NCBI RefSeq assembly: GCF_000485595.1
Contig: NW_014577282.1
Span: forward strand, 631,842 to 695,841
DNA from: Priapulus caudatus
Taxonomy: Eukaryota > Priapulida > Priapulimorpha > Priapulimorphida > Priapulidae
DNA length: 64,000 nt
Direction of reading: 5' to 3'
Of this stretch, positions 1 through 12,292 are shown piece by piece. Position 1 is the first letter of the stretch. Each line of letters begins with the position of its first letter. The notes below the pieces were generated by a model. It made no database searches, had not been told where the DNA came from, and saw only the letters and a list, made by a program, of their open reading frames with translations. Made by a program: the position numbers and the translations under genes.

Positions 1-1137
1 TGCTATGCAAAATTGATTTTGTATAGCACATTTGCTTTGCAAATTTTTGGCTGGAAATTGTTCCCTGGAACTAGAGTTTATTTTGCCATAAGGTAGTATG
101 ATTATGCATGACACGAAGTATTTGCTAGTCTAGTACTGAAGAAATTAGCGTTTGGATGCGCATTGTGCGGCTTTAACGGTTGCCCGCTTGCCCGGAGCAA
201 GTACTTCGGGCTATCGTGCAAGTGATTTGCCCCTTAAACTTGCACGACGGGGCGAGTAAATCAAATCATTTGCAGAGGAAACACATACGAGTTATCTCCA
301 GCGTTCGACGGAACCAAGTTTTTGCTCGGGCCACCATCTCTACGAAACTGCCGGTGCTCCTGATCGGCACTTTTCCCCCTCGTATTACGCTGAAATACTA
401 CGGTTATCACCACGGCAGTTTAGACAGACTTGTAAACGGGAGCGCATTCTAATACGCGAGGTATCCAAAACATCTAGAGCCGAGGGCATGAACTCTCTCC
501 CGCAATGCATGATTCGTCACACAAACAAAAACTAGCGACAGTCTAAGAAATCGATTGCGGCCTGTAGCGTAGCCCAGTGTTTTTATGACCGCATAACAAT
601 AAGATCATATGTCGCAGGGGTTATCGTTGGGAGCGAGGGCACGCCCAGTGACACCTGACACCAACGTAATCAAAGCTGTTAACTGAATTCGTCACTTTTC
701 TATACGTAGAAAGTTGAGTATTTTTATTCAGTTAGATATCTAGTTCGAAGCAATGTAAACTGTATCTATATAATAATTTGAGTAGTGTCGTTCAGTTTGT
801 TCCTGCATAACTTCTAGGCGCGTGCACGAATTCGGCTGAAAATTTTCGTGCTTTATTCCTACGCATCAGGTTCGATTCCAACACTTTGCTTTTTGTTATT
901 TATTGGGTTAAATGTTCAACAAAATATATTTAGAAAATCAAATGGAAAATCTCCCCGGAAAACATGCACAATTCAGTTCACTTCCGCTAGGTGCGCTGGC
1001 TGTAGACTTACAAACACGCAACCACTGGCTAAGGGATACAGTAGTCTGTCACATAACCTTGCAGTGGATTCGCCAGGGCACACGCGCTGGCTGTGGAATC
1101 AAGTCCTCCCCAACCTGCACGCTCGCACTCAGCGCAC

Positions 1138-1195
1138 ATCTATCTATTTTCTATCTATCTATCTATCCATCTATCTATCTATCCATTCATCAAAT
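1138..1195. repeat. (CTAT)n microsatellite
   Basis: Imperfect tetranucleotide tract of ctat/ccat units, read directly. It resembles the (GATA)n tract at 61.4 kb that forms the tail of a LINE, but no LINE coding sequence lies beside it. Confidence 0.85.
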
Positions 1196-1257
1196 GTGAA
1201 CCTGTGACCCTTGACCTTGAGTGAAAGGCACTCAAAATCAATAGGGTTCCACCTACA

Positions 1258-1273
1258 CAAACACACACACGCG

Positions 1274-1312
<39 letters not shown>
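1258..1312. repeat. (CA)n microsatellite with CG core
   Basis: Dinucleotide tract of ca units with a central cgcgcgcg block, read directly. A minus-strand open frame across it is a low-complexity artefact rich in Val and Cys. Confidence 0.9.
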
Positions 1313-2234
1313 CTAATCCTTACACAAACGAAAAACGGCAATGCGCTCAATTTCAATTGGGGTTAATTTACGGCTGGGGTACATCAAACATGATCAGACC
1401 CGACCGTCTGTTACATTATTTTTTATTGTTTTTTCCTTTTTTTCTTTGTTCTTTCTTTTGTTCTTATTGTCTTCTCTTGCCTTCTATCTTACAACAATTC
1501 CCAATCCCTGATTTCTTATCATGTGCTCTAAGAACTCTAAAATTCGACGATTGAACGATGCGAATAAAGTAAACAAATTTTGTTCTCAGGCCATTCTATG
1601 AGAAAGACTCAAGCAAATTGGCCTCTAGTGCGCATGGCCATGGGTCACCCCCAGCACCACCACAGTTCATGAGAAAACGAAAAAAGAACATTCCAGTTAT
1701 TGAAGGCAAAAAGACAGGCTGAATCAAATGAACAAAGGCAAGCTAGACTACACGATCAGAAAATACGACAAGAAGAAGCAAGAGCCTCCGAATCTTGCTC
1801 AGCTACTCAAACACGTCGAAGATCTGATAGACTAAGGCATCAAGTAGCAAAAGCCTCCGAATCACATTTAACTACTGAAACACGTCGAACATCTGATAGA
1901 CTACTGCTCCAAGCACGAAGAGGACACGTTCAATGTACCACAAAAAGACTAGCCTTACCAATACCAGCAGCTGAATTAACCGAAAAAGATCTACCTCCTA
2001 CAATTGTTAACTTCAAGCAGCCCATACATGTGCTCACTGTCAAGCCTTCAAGTTTCCTCACGACCAACCAGCAACATGTTGTAATCATGGCAACACTGTT
2101 ATAACCCACCACATCATGACCCACCACATGTTCAACAAGAGCTTCTGGTAAAAAATAAAACATTCAAAAATAACATAATAAGTTACAACAATGCTCTTTC
2201 ACTATCAAGCATAGGATTTGACAAAGAGATCATC

Positions 2235-3820
2235 GTGCCTGGTTTCTCACCAAATGTCAAGATTCAGGGGAGAATTTGGCACTTCTTTCCACAGGATGGT
2301 CAGAATAATTTTTTTCCTCAAATCTACATCCACAATGGAAACTATGAAGAGGAAGCTCAGAGAAGAATTAAGATACAACGAGACAATGGTCGTACCTTGT
2401 CTGAGCAAACTATGTACACTATACAAATGATGTTACATCACAACAATCGATATGTTCAAACTTTTAAAGCAACATCACAACTCCCTCAACAGCTTATTAA
2501 AGAGACCAAGTTTGTATGCGAAAAGACAAGAAACCAACTGCTGAACACAACAGAAGGTAAAATTTACCTCAAGTCAATAAAGTCTTCCTACTAGCATTGA
2601 ATGATTCCAGTGAGTCAGCTGATGTCGTCATTTACCTGAAGGATGGTAGAATTCAGCGCATAAACGACCTCAACAGAGCATCTGACCCACTGCATTTCAT
2701 TCTCATTTTCCCACATGGCGAGGATGGCTGGTATGTAGACCTATTATTAGACCTACATCAAACCAAGCAGGATGGAAGTAAAGGCACCAAAATCTCTCCG
2801 ACCATTTTTTTATAGCCACAGAATTCAGGTGCGATAGGGACACTTCAACCATATTGTCAGATCTGGAACTTTTTCAAGAATACCTGTGTTCAGTCTGGTA
2901 CAAAGTAGAGAGGTGCAGGCTAAACTGGTACAAACTGAATCAGAAGATCCGCGCAGATAAGTACAACGGTCTCATGGATGCCATCCACATGCACGACGAC
3001 GCCAAAATACTCAATATCTGCCTAAGATTCATCTTACCAGCGACATTTTACGGCTCTCCCCGCTGGTACCAGGAGAGTTTTCAAGACGCTATGGCCATTG
3101 TGAGGTACTATGGTCGTCCTCATCTCTTTATAACATTTACAGCATATGCCAAGTGGCCAGAGATCACAGAAAGCCTTTTTCCATGAGAGGAAACTACAGA
3201 CAGGCCTGACTTGGTTAACAGGGTGTTCAACATGAAACTCAAGGAACTACTGCATGATATCATGAAGAATGACATACTTGGCAAAGTCAATGCTATGGTA
3301 GGAATGGGTGAATTTCAAAAACGAGGCCTTCCACACAGCCACTTAATGCTCACTCTTTAGGAGGAAAATGCACCTAAAAACTGCTGTGACTACGACAAGT
3401 ATGTTTGTGCTGAGATTCCATAAAATCCCCGGATTTATGATCTGGTTACGAAGTTCATGATTCATGGTCCCTGTGCAGGTGTCAACCAACGTAGTCCATG
3501 CATGAACGTCAAAGTATGCATGCAAAGTTTTCCAACGGATCTGAACCAACATACCATACATTCAAACCAAACTTACCCTATGTACAGAAGAAGATCACCA
3601 CTACAGGGGGGTCACACAGCCGACATATGGGTCAGCAGCATAAATCAAAAGATCACTATCGACAACAGATGGGTTGTCCCCTACAACCCAATACTACTAC
3701 TGAAATACCAATCACATATTAATGTCGAAATTGTTGCTTCTGTTGGTGGTGTCAAGTACTTGTATAAGTACATTAACAAAGGTGCTGACCGTGTTATGGT
3801 TAAAACAAGCAGTGGTTAAA
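2235..3820 (+). pseudogene. Helitron Rep (HUH nuclease) domain remnant
   Basis: Conceptual translation in alternating frames gives the Helitron-like replication initiator region. At 2854-3186 a block reads ..RFILPATFYGSPRWYQ..MAIVRYYGRPHLFITFTA.., typical of Helitron Rep. Near 3310-3358 the HUH motif appears as KRGLPHSHLM. At 3630-3800 a block runs NRWVVPYNPILLLKY..HINVE..VKYLYKYINKG. The family cleaves and rejoins single-stranded DNA with HUH histidines and tyrosines. Stops at 2594, 2815, 3187 and 3358 plus frame changes show that it is dead. Confidence 0.85.
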
Positions 3821-4099
3821 TGGCATATGATGAAATACAAAGGTTTGTTGAAGCTGCTTGGTGACTCAATGATTTTAATCTAAGCCACAAGTATCCCTCG
3901 GTGCACAAAATGCCCATTCATCTACCAAATGAACAGATTGTGTTAATTCATGAAAACCAACATCCTGCAGATGCTGCAGCTCATTCTGAAAAAAAACGCA
4001 ACTCACAGAGTTCTTTACACTGAATACAGTTGACCCAAATGCACGCCAATACCTATACACTGACATCCTAAGTCACTATATATGGGACGCCAAATTCAA

Positions 4100-5796
4100 G
4101 AAGTTTACGCAAAGGAAAAGGAAAACTCGCAACATATTAAATGATGAAGCAAAAAGCGACATGATTGGCCGAATTCCAGTCATATCAATCAACTGCCACA
4201 ACAAGGAGAAATACTTCCTTAGAATGCTCCTTCACCATGTTAAAGGTCCTACCAGCTTTGAAGACCTGAGAACCGTAAATGAAGAGCTATGCGAAACATA
4301 CCAACAGGCTTGCATTAACCTAGGATTATTTGAAGATGACCAGGAAACTTACAAGGCTATGGAAGAGGCATCCACAATTAAATTTGGCCCACAACTAAGA
4401 CACTGCTTTGTGACATTGCTCGTTTATGCAATGCCTGCAAACCCTGCACAGCTCTTTCAAACCTTCAAAACTGAACTGTGTCAGGACTTCATGCAACCAA
4501 ACAAATTTGCCGAACCAACAGATGCTATCATAAATCAAGTTCTGCTGCAACTCCAAACAATGTTTCATGAAGCTGGCAAAGACATAATAACAGACTTCAC
4601 AGCCAATTGAATTTGTGACACATGATCCTATTGAGGTTCAGCAAGAACTACAGTACTCTCAAGAAAAGCTTCAACAGGAGACCAACGACAATGAAGCAAA
4701 GTTAAACCACGACCAACTACAGGCATTCCTAGCTCTGAAGACAGCAATTGATGACAACAAACCTGGGGCCCGTTTCACGAAGCTATCGTAAAAACACCAT
4801 CTTAAGGATATCCTTAGAATTCTTGTACGAGAGCCTAACGCTGTCCTAAACGTCCCTCGTTAAAGTGTTTCACGAAACTTATGCTGGTGCGTTGTTAGCC
4901 GGTCCTTAAAATTCAGCTGTAACGATGTTGCTGGCGGCATAGACTGGTACCCTATCTCTACACCTTGCTACTAGGTAGTCTATATATAGAGACATGTTAC
5001 AAGTCTAATGGTGACCCAGCTCACTGTGAGTTGCTACGCTAATCTCTCGCGTCATTTAGTTTTAATACATGTAGGTACAACAGCGTGCAAACTAAAAATA
5101 ATAGGTTAAAAGTATTTTTAAATGCCAAGTACCTAAGAAATAATTAAACTAAAGCAAGGTTGACATATTTCCTGCAACTAGAACTACCACAAATGAAACA
5201 TAAATTCTGAAGGTTTAGATTTACGTTTACTTTGATACAGTATTGGTGCCATAGGATACAGTGCATACATACCTATAGCACATACCGCCATAGCATACAT
5301 ACACGAACAGCCGAAGCACGCCACATGTAAGGTGCAAGGAAGCATTTCATCTCTTCAAAAATTGCTACCACAATTAGAAGCTTCTTAGCCACACTTAACC
5401 CCTGCGTGTCATGCCTTCACAGGCCTTGCACAGTATTCTCGTAGACACAGAGGTTACCTTCTCGGCGGGATTTCGCTTTACACTACGGCTTGCCAAAACA
5501 ATAAAAACACGCGGGAAATCGCGCGTTGCTTGATGTACGATAGCCTAAGTACTGCCCCTGACCTGTCCTTAATATTCCTCCTTAATAGCAACGTCGTTGA
5601 GTTAGCGAGACGTTTGTGAAACGTGGAAACTTAGCGAGGCTTTCGTGAAACACTCTATATATAAGGATATCCTAAAACCCGTCTTTAACCCATCACTAAC
5701 TTAACGAGCGCTTCGTGAAACGGCCCCCTGGTCTTTTTGCAATTGATGCTCCTGGTGGAACTGGAAAGACTTTCCTTCTCACAACCATCACATCAT
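4100..5796 (+). pseudogene. Helitron helicase remnant, split by insertion
   Basis: The 4161-4610 frame encodes a block with LRMLLHHVKGPTSFEDLRTVN and later LRHCFVTLLVYAMPANP, the usual stretch between Rep and the Pif1-type helicase of Helitrons. About 130 bases later the frame runs into ..AIDDNKPG at 4766. After the inserted element it resumes with a Walker A motif of the form APGGTGKT near 5746-5775. Helicase sequence stops at about 5796, where LINE sequence begins. No later helicase motifs are seen. Confidence 0.8.
4767..5726. mobile_element. 960-bp TIR element (MITE-like) with CCTGG duplication
   Basis: The ends are inverted repeats: the left reads GGCCCGTTTCACGAAG and the right, reverse-complemented, reads GGGCCGTTTCACGAAG (15 of 16 match). 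The motif 'gtttcacgaa' recurs near both ends (4866, 5610, 5644), as does 'aaggatatcc' (4803, 5661). The element is flanked by a direct CCTGG (4762-4766 and 5727-5731). Removing the element and one CCTGG restores the helicase frame into the Walker A motif. No coding sequence is seen inside. Superfamily is not assignable by eye. Confidence 0.85.
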
Positions 5797-7037
5797 TGGG
5801 GCATGTGGGTTCTTGCCAGGTAGATCGACGATTGATTCCATTTTTATCTTAAGGCAGCTGCAATAAAAGTATCGAGAGAAGGAAAAGACACTGTTCCATG
5901 TATTCGTTGATCTGGAGAAAGCTTTTGACAGGGTTCCACGGCCAGTCATTGTGTGGAGAAATTTATACGCGTGGTTGTCCTTGTATGCAGTCATATTCGC
6001 GTGTGAAAATACTGAATGGAGTGTCAAATGCGTTTCCTATCAAGCTGGGTGTACACCAGGGCTCGACTTTGAGCCCTCTCTTGTTCATTGTGGTAATGGA
6101 AGAGACAACAAAAGGCTGCCAATTTGGAGTGCCATGTGAGCTGCTCTATGCTGATGACCTGGTTTGAGAGCAGTTTCTGAAGATAGAGAGAGGGAAATGT
6201 TCCTGAGTTGGCGCTATGCATTGGAGAAGAGACGATTGAAGGTCACTCTGGATAAGACAAATATTTTTGTGACCGGAGAGAAAAGTGAGAAAAATGAGAC
6301 AGGACGGTTTCAATGCGCCATTTGTTGGAAATGTGTTGGATGCAACTCGATTCAGTGCTCCAAATGTGAGAAATGGGTTAACAAGAAATACTCAGGTGTG
6401 AGGAAGCTGAATATCGTTTGTTATGTCTGTGGAAAATGTGTGAATGTGAATACTGAAGTGTGGCATCAACATGACGGATAACGGTTGATGATGACTGGAT
6501 TGAGATGGCGGATAAATTCTGTTATCTTGGAGACATGCTGAATACAGAAGGGGATGTGGAATGTGCTATAAGAACACATTTGAAAGCTATGTGGGGCAGG
6601 TGGATACTGCTGGTGAGTATGCTGATGAACAAGAGTGTGCCGCTAAAAACACGTGGTAAAGTGTACCAGGCATGTCCGAGACCAGGACTTTGCTACGGAT
6701 CAGAAACGTGGTCCATGACGAAGACAAACCTAGCCATTGTTGAAAGAGCAGATATGAAGATGCTGCGTTCGATGTGTATGGTGAAGTGGGAAGATCGTGT
6801 CTCGAATGATGAAATTCTGGGAAGGGTTGGTTTGGAGAAACTGGAATATGTACTAAGGAGAGGTTGAGATGGTTTGGGCATGTGGAATCAAGAGAACCAG
6901 AAAACTTATTGCGGAGTGTGGAGAAAGTGGGGAATGGTGACATCAGGCCAAAGGGCCGCCCCAGGATGACATGGCTAGGGGCAATAGAAAAAGATCTGGT
7001 AGCAGCAGGACTCGGGAGAGAGAATGTGTCAGAGTAG
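5797..7037 (+). pseudogene. LINE reverse transcriptase, broken
   Basis: RT landmarks in order are FVDLEKAFDRVPR near 5905-5940, VHQGSTLSPLLF near 6050-6090 and the catalytic LLYADDLV at about 6140-6167. A Cys-rich PHD-like finger (CAICWKC..CSKCEKW..CYVCGKC) lies at 6310-6450. The C-terminal GSETWSMTK..RLRWFGHVE..GRPRMTW block lies at 6690-6975. An in-frame TAA near 5861 and frameshifts at about 6165, 6480 and 6865 break it. This layout is that of a metazoan LINE family with a finger after the RT; the clade was not resolved. Confidence 0.85.
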
Positions 7038-7113
7038 AGATGAAGAGCGTCGTGGAATAAAACTGTCCAACCCGAAAGGGAAAATGAACATTAAACTGAT
7101 GATGATGATGATT
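5797..7113 (+). mobile_element. 5'-truncated non-LTR retrotransposon (LINE)
   Basis: The element starts within the reverse transcriptase (FLPGRSTIDSIFILRQLQ) and runs to the C-terminus. It ends in a short (TGA)n tail at about 7095-7113. The 5' truncation and simple-repeat tail are typical of target-primed LINE insertion. It directly follows Helitron helicase sequence, so it probably inserted there. No clear Helitron sequence is recognised after 7113. Confidence 0.85.
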
Positions 7114-8080
7114 TATAAGACACTGCAATTCTTCTCCTCTTAAGGATAATCTCCACGTTGTGCATGAAATTTCATCGATTTTTCGTTTTCAACTTTATTC
7201 GATGGCTAACACTATGTGCCACCTGTGTACATGCTCATTTCTCCATATAACGGTACATGTGAACTGTCATAGCGTTTTTGCTTGCCCGCGTACATGTGTA
7301 GTAAGCAGCGGCTGACGTCATTATGACGTCAGAGACATGATACAACCACGATATTAACTAAGCCGGTATCATTAAGCGTTAACCCTGCTACAGCTGTCAT
7401 TACATGTATTCATGTACATTCATGTACATCTGCTAGTGATCCAACAAGTATCCCACGCCCAAAATAGTTCTAACACCTCGCAACACACCTTACTATAGTG
7501 CGGTACATCGCGAGCGTTTGTTGACATATTAGCTTTGTGACGTCAGGATGAGCGGAGTTCGCGCGTTCTGCAATGGTAACCTCGTAATTTCTCAGAATTT
7601 CTCAAGGTGCATGGAACATTTTACCAATTTAGTGGTGTTAGTTAGTCATGGATATGTCGCAGTAAGTACTAACAATAGATATATCACATACATTCACCCA
7701 TTTTGCACACAGGCGGTCACTCATTGTGAAAAATAGAAAAATGCTGATTTCTCCGTTTCGATTTCTGACATAGTAGCCGATGTATAAATGGATATTTCTC
7801 TGTGATTACAACTCGGATTAATTTAATTTTACACTCGTTTTAATGGTAACATATTGTGGTAAAAAAGCGCGTCAGGAATTGTTATTAAGTGACGTACTTT
7901 ATTAGTTATGCCTCTTTATTCGCTAAAATTTTTCTAAAAAGAGTTTTCTCGGTAAATATGAAAATTAAAGAAAAATCCTGACGGGCCATTTTGGTCCATA
8001 TTGTGCTTAACATGCGGCAAAAATTTTGTATCCTCACTCTTTCTGGTAGTTGAGAAATATCCAAAATACCATTTTTACAT
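7114..8080. other. no gene seen
   Basis: AT-rich sequence without recognisable coding. Two TGACGTCA-type sites occur at about 7313-7332 and short catgta repeats at about 7403-7430. No function can be supported. Confidence 0.5.
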
Positions 8081-8099
8081 GAAAATTCAAAATTTATGT

Positions 8100-8505
8100 G
8101 GTAACATAATTAGGTGCTAGAAATTTCATGAAATTTTTTGGCTTGAGCATAGAGATATATCTCCTCTATAAATAAAACAAGTGATTGATTCGATTCATTC
8201 GCCAATAAACGTTTAATCTTCACTAGAGCAATAACCGTGCACAACGTGGAGAGTATCCTTAAATTAATAAAGAATAAACATCCGCGTTCTGTAGCCTGCA
8301 GTCGAACAGTTGCGATGCACAACATTGAAAGCAGATGAACTAGTAGTGGTGCCACCTTTGTTGAAAGCAACGATACAGCCATTAGTTTTTAAACATTAAA
8401 AAAAAATTTCTGATGAATAATGGAACAATGAAATTTTTCATGCAGCGTAATTTAAACCTATTCTAACTGAGCATATGTAAATAACCCACGGTCATATATC
8501 CCTTT
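8100..8505 (+). mobile_element. diverged copy of the 31.0-kb TTAA MITE family
   Basis: The stretch from about 8250 to 8505 resembles the 3' half of the element at 31007-31601. Shared blocks include a-t-t-a-a-t-a-a-a-g-a-a with ctgtagc, gtggtgccacc, the tagtttttaaacatt block, the atgaaattttt.atgcagcgtaattt block and a terminal ..atccctttat. The left end is not clear. Homology is by eye and the copy is old. Confidence 0.5.
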
Positions 8506-9014
8506 ATATTGCAAACGTATATATGTGTTGACATAACCTGCAATTAGTTTAAAGATAATGTTACGTATTTGTGCAAGGTAAATAATATAAAAAGGTAGCT
8601 TTAGGTTTGTTATGAATAGTAGGTTTCCCTTGCTGTACTGATGTTATACACAACTGGATTTCAGCAGCTTAAATCATTAACAAACGCTTTGCCAACTAAT
8701 CACTATTACAAGTACTATAGTTCTTCATTAATAGGAAACATGCACATTAGTAATGCAGCTTTACCAAAATTCACCGGACTAAGATGTACATACGTGCGCG
8801 TACATATACATTAAACTTTAAAAATATACTTCATCCTATTTCAGATTGTGTCCTCTGATATATAGGTTTTCCAACAAATCCATCACAGCACCTTTATGTG
8901 CAGGTCCACATGCAACTACTAGTACTGACATATCCGAGAGCCCGATGGCTGTGACACCACCTGATGACTGTGAAGAAGAAGCGGCTTTTACTGCTCATGT
9001 AAGGTAATAAACAT

Positions 9015-9183
9015 ATTATAATGCATATGAGACGACCTGGCGTATATGACGATCTGGGGTATAGAACGATCTGGCATATAACAATAAGTCAGCATGGCGT
9101 AAAAGACGATCTGGTGTATAAGACGACCTGGCATATAAGCCAACCTGATATATACACCAACATGGCATATAAGACTACCTGTA
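9015..9183 (+). repeat. minisatellite, ~19-bp 'gacgacctggcatataa' units
   Basis: About eight degenerate copies of a 17-20 bp unit related to gacgacctggcatataa. The same unit in the same orientation reappears at 13796-13925, just outside the other end of the long inverted-repeat element. The element may have inserted into an existing array. Confidence 0.8.
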
Positions 9184-9763
9184 TGGCAAGCCAAAGCAGA
9201 ATTAATTGCAGGACATACCTTTTAACAAATTTTTAATACCAGAACTTTTATTTATTTACTCGAAACACTTTTTTCCCGTATAGTCTGGTAGCTTATGCAT
9301 GCCCGTGGGAATTTAATGATTAAAGCAAGAGACCTATGTTAATATCTTTATAATATAGTATAGAACAAGAAAAATGAAGGTGGCAATCTGGGATATTGCG
9401 CAAACATTATTTTATCAGCGATTTTATGAAACGCGTCGATCGCAAAATAGACAATTTTCCCAAAAATACAATTTTTTAAATAAAAAGACGATTTAAGCAG
9501 TTACAAACTAAATTTTGGTGTCAAAATGCAAGGAATGGAAGGATCCACTAAAATAGTAACAATTTATGACCATAATAATGACTTTTTAGACATGGAACGG
9601 CAAAAACTATGAAAATGCGCTCAACGAATACTTCGGTTTCATCGTCGATATTGAACATAAATGGCAATAACTTCACAAATGTACAACCCAGTGATCATTT
9701 TTATATACCAAAATCAACCTCTATTATTACCCTGATTAAAATAAAAATATTAAAAACATACAA
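9184..9763 (+). repeat. left inverted arm of the long-armed element
   Basis: Matches the reverse complement of 12293-12780 plus 13693-13795 almost base for base over long blocks, for example the run around 9600-9720 versus 12340-12450. Confidence 0.9.
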
Positions 9764-9873
9764 TGCCTAATTTATTATGTCAGCACAACCATACCTATAT
9801 GTATATATATACATAATTTTTTGTACTATGTATGTCTACATTCAAACATACATATATATATTGGCCAATGCTA

Positions 9874-11959
9874 TTACCTGACGAGATGAATCACTGCTTC
9901 TGGGGCAGGCGGCAGCGTTGTCATGACAGGCCTGTACTGTCCTTCCACCAAATACCAGCCATAGTCATCAGGTGAAGGTAACTCCTGATTTGCCACAACG
10001 TCCACGCTCCAAATAAGTGCCTGGTAGTGTGCCCTCATGATGGCTGCACGAAGAGCAGCATGTGTCGGTGGCAGACTCTCTGCTTGCGCTTGTTTCTTTT
10101 TGAATATGTGCCACCTGACGTCTGCAACTGTGGTGAGGTCCATCTTCGGGAGGTACAGTTTGCAGACATAGCGTTCGAGAAGATCCATCTGTGCCTCAGA
10201 CGGTTTGCATTGTAACGAGCTGCCCAAATGCTGCCATCACGTCTGGATCCATATCAACAAAGACTTTCCAGCACTTTATTTTGCTCATTCCTGAAAATCG
10301 CCCAGTGATGTCTGCACCACTGAAAGCATGAAAGCCAGGAGAGTGCTGGACGGTGCCTCGAGCCCAGCGCATCAAAAGTCGGTTGAAGTGAAATGCTTCG
10401 ACGCCTCTGCCCTGTTCCGGTTACAAAGTGAACATTTCGACACAGCTCTGGGTATCGTCTGAGCGCCAGTACGAGGACATCAGTGTCTTGAGAGTGGATG
10501 CTGATGGACGTAGCACCTGCAGAGGTAGCCTCCTTGGCGTGAAGTATCAGTTTGGTGTCAGCTTCTTCCTGACTACTGGCCAGATGAGAAACGTCTCGAT
10601 GGTTGCCCTTCGCTTGGTCACGCCATGCCACAATAAGATGTTTCTCCTGAGTCGTTCATGCTCGAGTATATTTAATGCCATGTACGTTGTTAGCTCATCT
10701 TTAGTTTTCACATCTGCGAGGAGCTTCTGCATCGAGACCCTTGTGATTGATCTAGAATCTGTTATATGATAGGCTACAGGGACAGCTTTACCAAGTCTTT
10801 TCAGTCTTGTAGCTGACTTCAGGGACCTTGCGACATCATATCGGTCGAAGATTAAATGAACTTCGTCATACTTTCCGAATTTCTGCCAGTGACGTATGAA
10901 ATGGTTTGCAAGGTCGCGACATGTCTTTATCGTGTCTGGCTTGTGTAAGGACTGCAACTCGCACATTGCGTCGATGACAACAACATGTTTGGATCCACTT
11001 TCATCATGTTGATTCATCGGGCTCACGTCAACATCTGGTCGCGTCGATGAGTCTTCGAGGATCGCCATTAGGTCGCTCTGCGAACTGGTATGCAACAGTG
11101 CACCATCCGCTGAAAAGAGGGATCTTGGAACAACGGAAAACTCAAAGGTACCTACAGCCTCCTTCAAATTCACATCCGGTCTTGATTTGAAGATAACTAT
11201 CAATTCGAGCAAAGAGTGCTCAGTCTTCTTGAGTTCAAAAACTTTGTCGTCAACTGCTACTTTTACTTTCGCGCCTGTTGTGGACCACATCTTGAGTTTC
11301 AGCTTTTTCATTGGTGCCACAGATTAACCTGGTTGTTGGTAATTCTTTCATCGCACGAATGTTGAAAAGCGCTGGCTGACCAATCGGCAGGCATGTTTTG
11401 TGATATCTTGTTGGACTTATTCAGGCATCACAGCTTTCGTAACCAGATTTATCAGGCTGATTTCCGTCTTCTGATGAAAGGATTTGTGAAATTGTTGATC
11501 GTTGACATGCAGAGCTTGAGCGTTCTGCTTCTTGGTGGTGTAGTGCTGACTTTGTGAGTTCATGTGAAATGGTCTAATGGTGTAACTGGTANNNNNNNNN
11601 NTGACTTTGTGAGTTTATGGTGAAATGGTCTATGGTGTACTGGTATGCCAGCAATCAATCATCTGCGCTTCCTGTGCCAGTCGAGCGAGTTCTGGTGCAA
11701 TCAAGAAGAATCTTGCTCTTGCGTTGGGGTTTAGTGTGATGCCGACCGATCCTCCGGACACCTTCATTAAACGATTGACTTGCTCTAGCGCATGGTCGGC
11801 ATGCTCTTGTAGCTGCTCAGAGGGAGATGGGTGCGACAACATGCCAGATGACGATGTTGGCCAGGATGATGATGATGATGAACCATCGAGCGATGACGAT
11901 GAGTAAAGAATGCCTCTTCGCAGCTTGTGTATTGTACAAAATATACTTGTAGTTGGCAA
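9874..11959 (-). pseudogene. uncharacterised repeat-borne protein with PIN/FEN1-like acidic motifs, broken
   Basis: At least four minus-strand pieces in different frames, read from high to low coordinates. At 11959-11630 is an N-terminal stretch with NARARFFLIAPELARLAQEA. At 11320-10547 is MKKLKLKMWS..EAVGTFEFSVVPRSLFSADG.., then VVIDAMCELQS and LIFDRYDVARS. At 10631-10254 is SSQEEADTKLILHA, followed by SQDTDVLVLALRRYPELC. At 10227-9874 is the C-terminus with ADVRWHIFKKKQAQ..LPPTHAALR..PPAPEAVIHLV. I recognise this as a family of uncharacterised proteins recurring in cnidarian, echinoderm and other animal genomes. The spaced Asp/Glu motifs recall PIN/FEN1-like nucleases; that fold is an inference. 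Frameshifts near 10620 and 10240 and the gap region break it, though some breaks could be assembly errors. Confidence 0.7.
11592..11601. other. assembly gap with duplicated flanks
   Basis: Ten Ns. The 45 bases before the gap (11547-11591) and the 45 after it (11602-11646) are nearly the same sequence, both starting tgactttgtgagtt. The gap is therefore likely an unmerged overlap rather than missing sequence. Confidence 0.95.
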
Positions 11960-12292
11960 TTGTTAATAAAGTGACAAGCTATGATTGTGAATACTTGTTA
12001 CGACTCTTTGCAATTTGCATGCTATTCGCGAAACTGTAATTTAACAAGGTATGAATCTTAATCGGCGATGTGTGTATATTATGAATGGTAAAATAGGCAG
12101 CCATCTTGAATTTGCTCCAGACGAGTTATGCAGGGGTTCCCAGTTTGACATATGAGACTTTGAAAGAACTCTTTAGACATATTTATGGTATGAATTTCAT
12201 TCGCCACATGACGATTTTGGCGTAAATTTACTTTCACTAGGGGGGTGGGTTATGTTAGTAATTATTATTAAATGTTTTACAAACATTTTGCC

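Larger units (their letters stand above)
1..1690. other. gene-free stretch with microsatellites
   Basis: No coding region with a recognisable family is seen on either strand. The short open frames are low-complexity or lack any motif. The stretch holds a (CTAT)n tract near 1138-1195 and a (CA)n/(CG)n tract near 1258-1312. A 'tgacccttgaccttgag' motif near 1205 recalls the GGTCA-rich dispersed repeats common in marine invertebrate genomes. Confidence 0.6.
1700..5796 (+). mobile_element. decayed Helitron (Rep/helicase), interrupted
   Basis: Remnant of a rolling-circle Helitron. The order of pieces matches the family: a basic N-terminal region with repeated ASES..TETRR.SDRL units (1700-2000), a conserved pre-Rep region (2235-2815), the Rep/HUH nuclease region (2854-3820) and the N-terminal part of the Pif1-like helicase (4100-5796). 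Many stops and frameshifts make it a pseudogene. It is interrupted by a 960-bp inverted-repeat element at 4767-5726, and at about 5797 the sequence changes to a LINE. The 5' TC end and the 3' hairpin/CTRR end are not identified. Family assignment is strong; the boundaries are approximate. Confidence 0.85.

Noticed and set aside
1171..1356. Minus-strand open frame across a CA repeat
   Set aside because: Its Val/Cys run is produced by the dinucleotide repeat.
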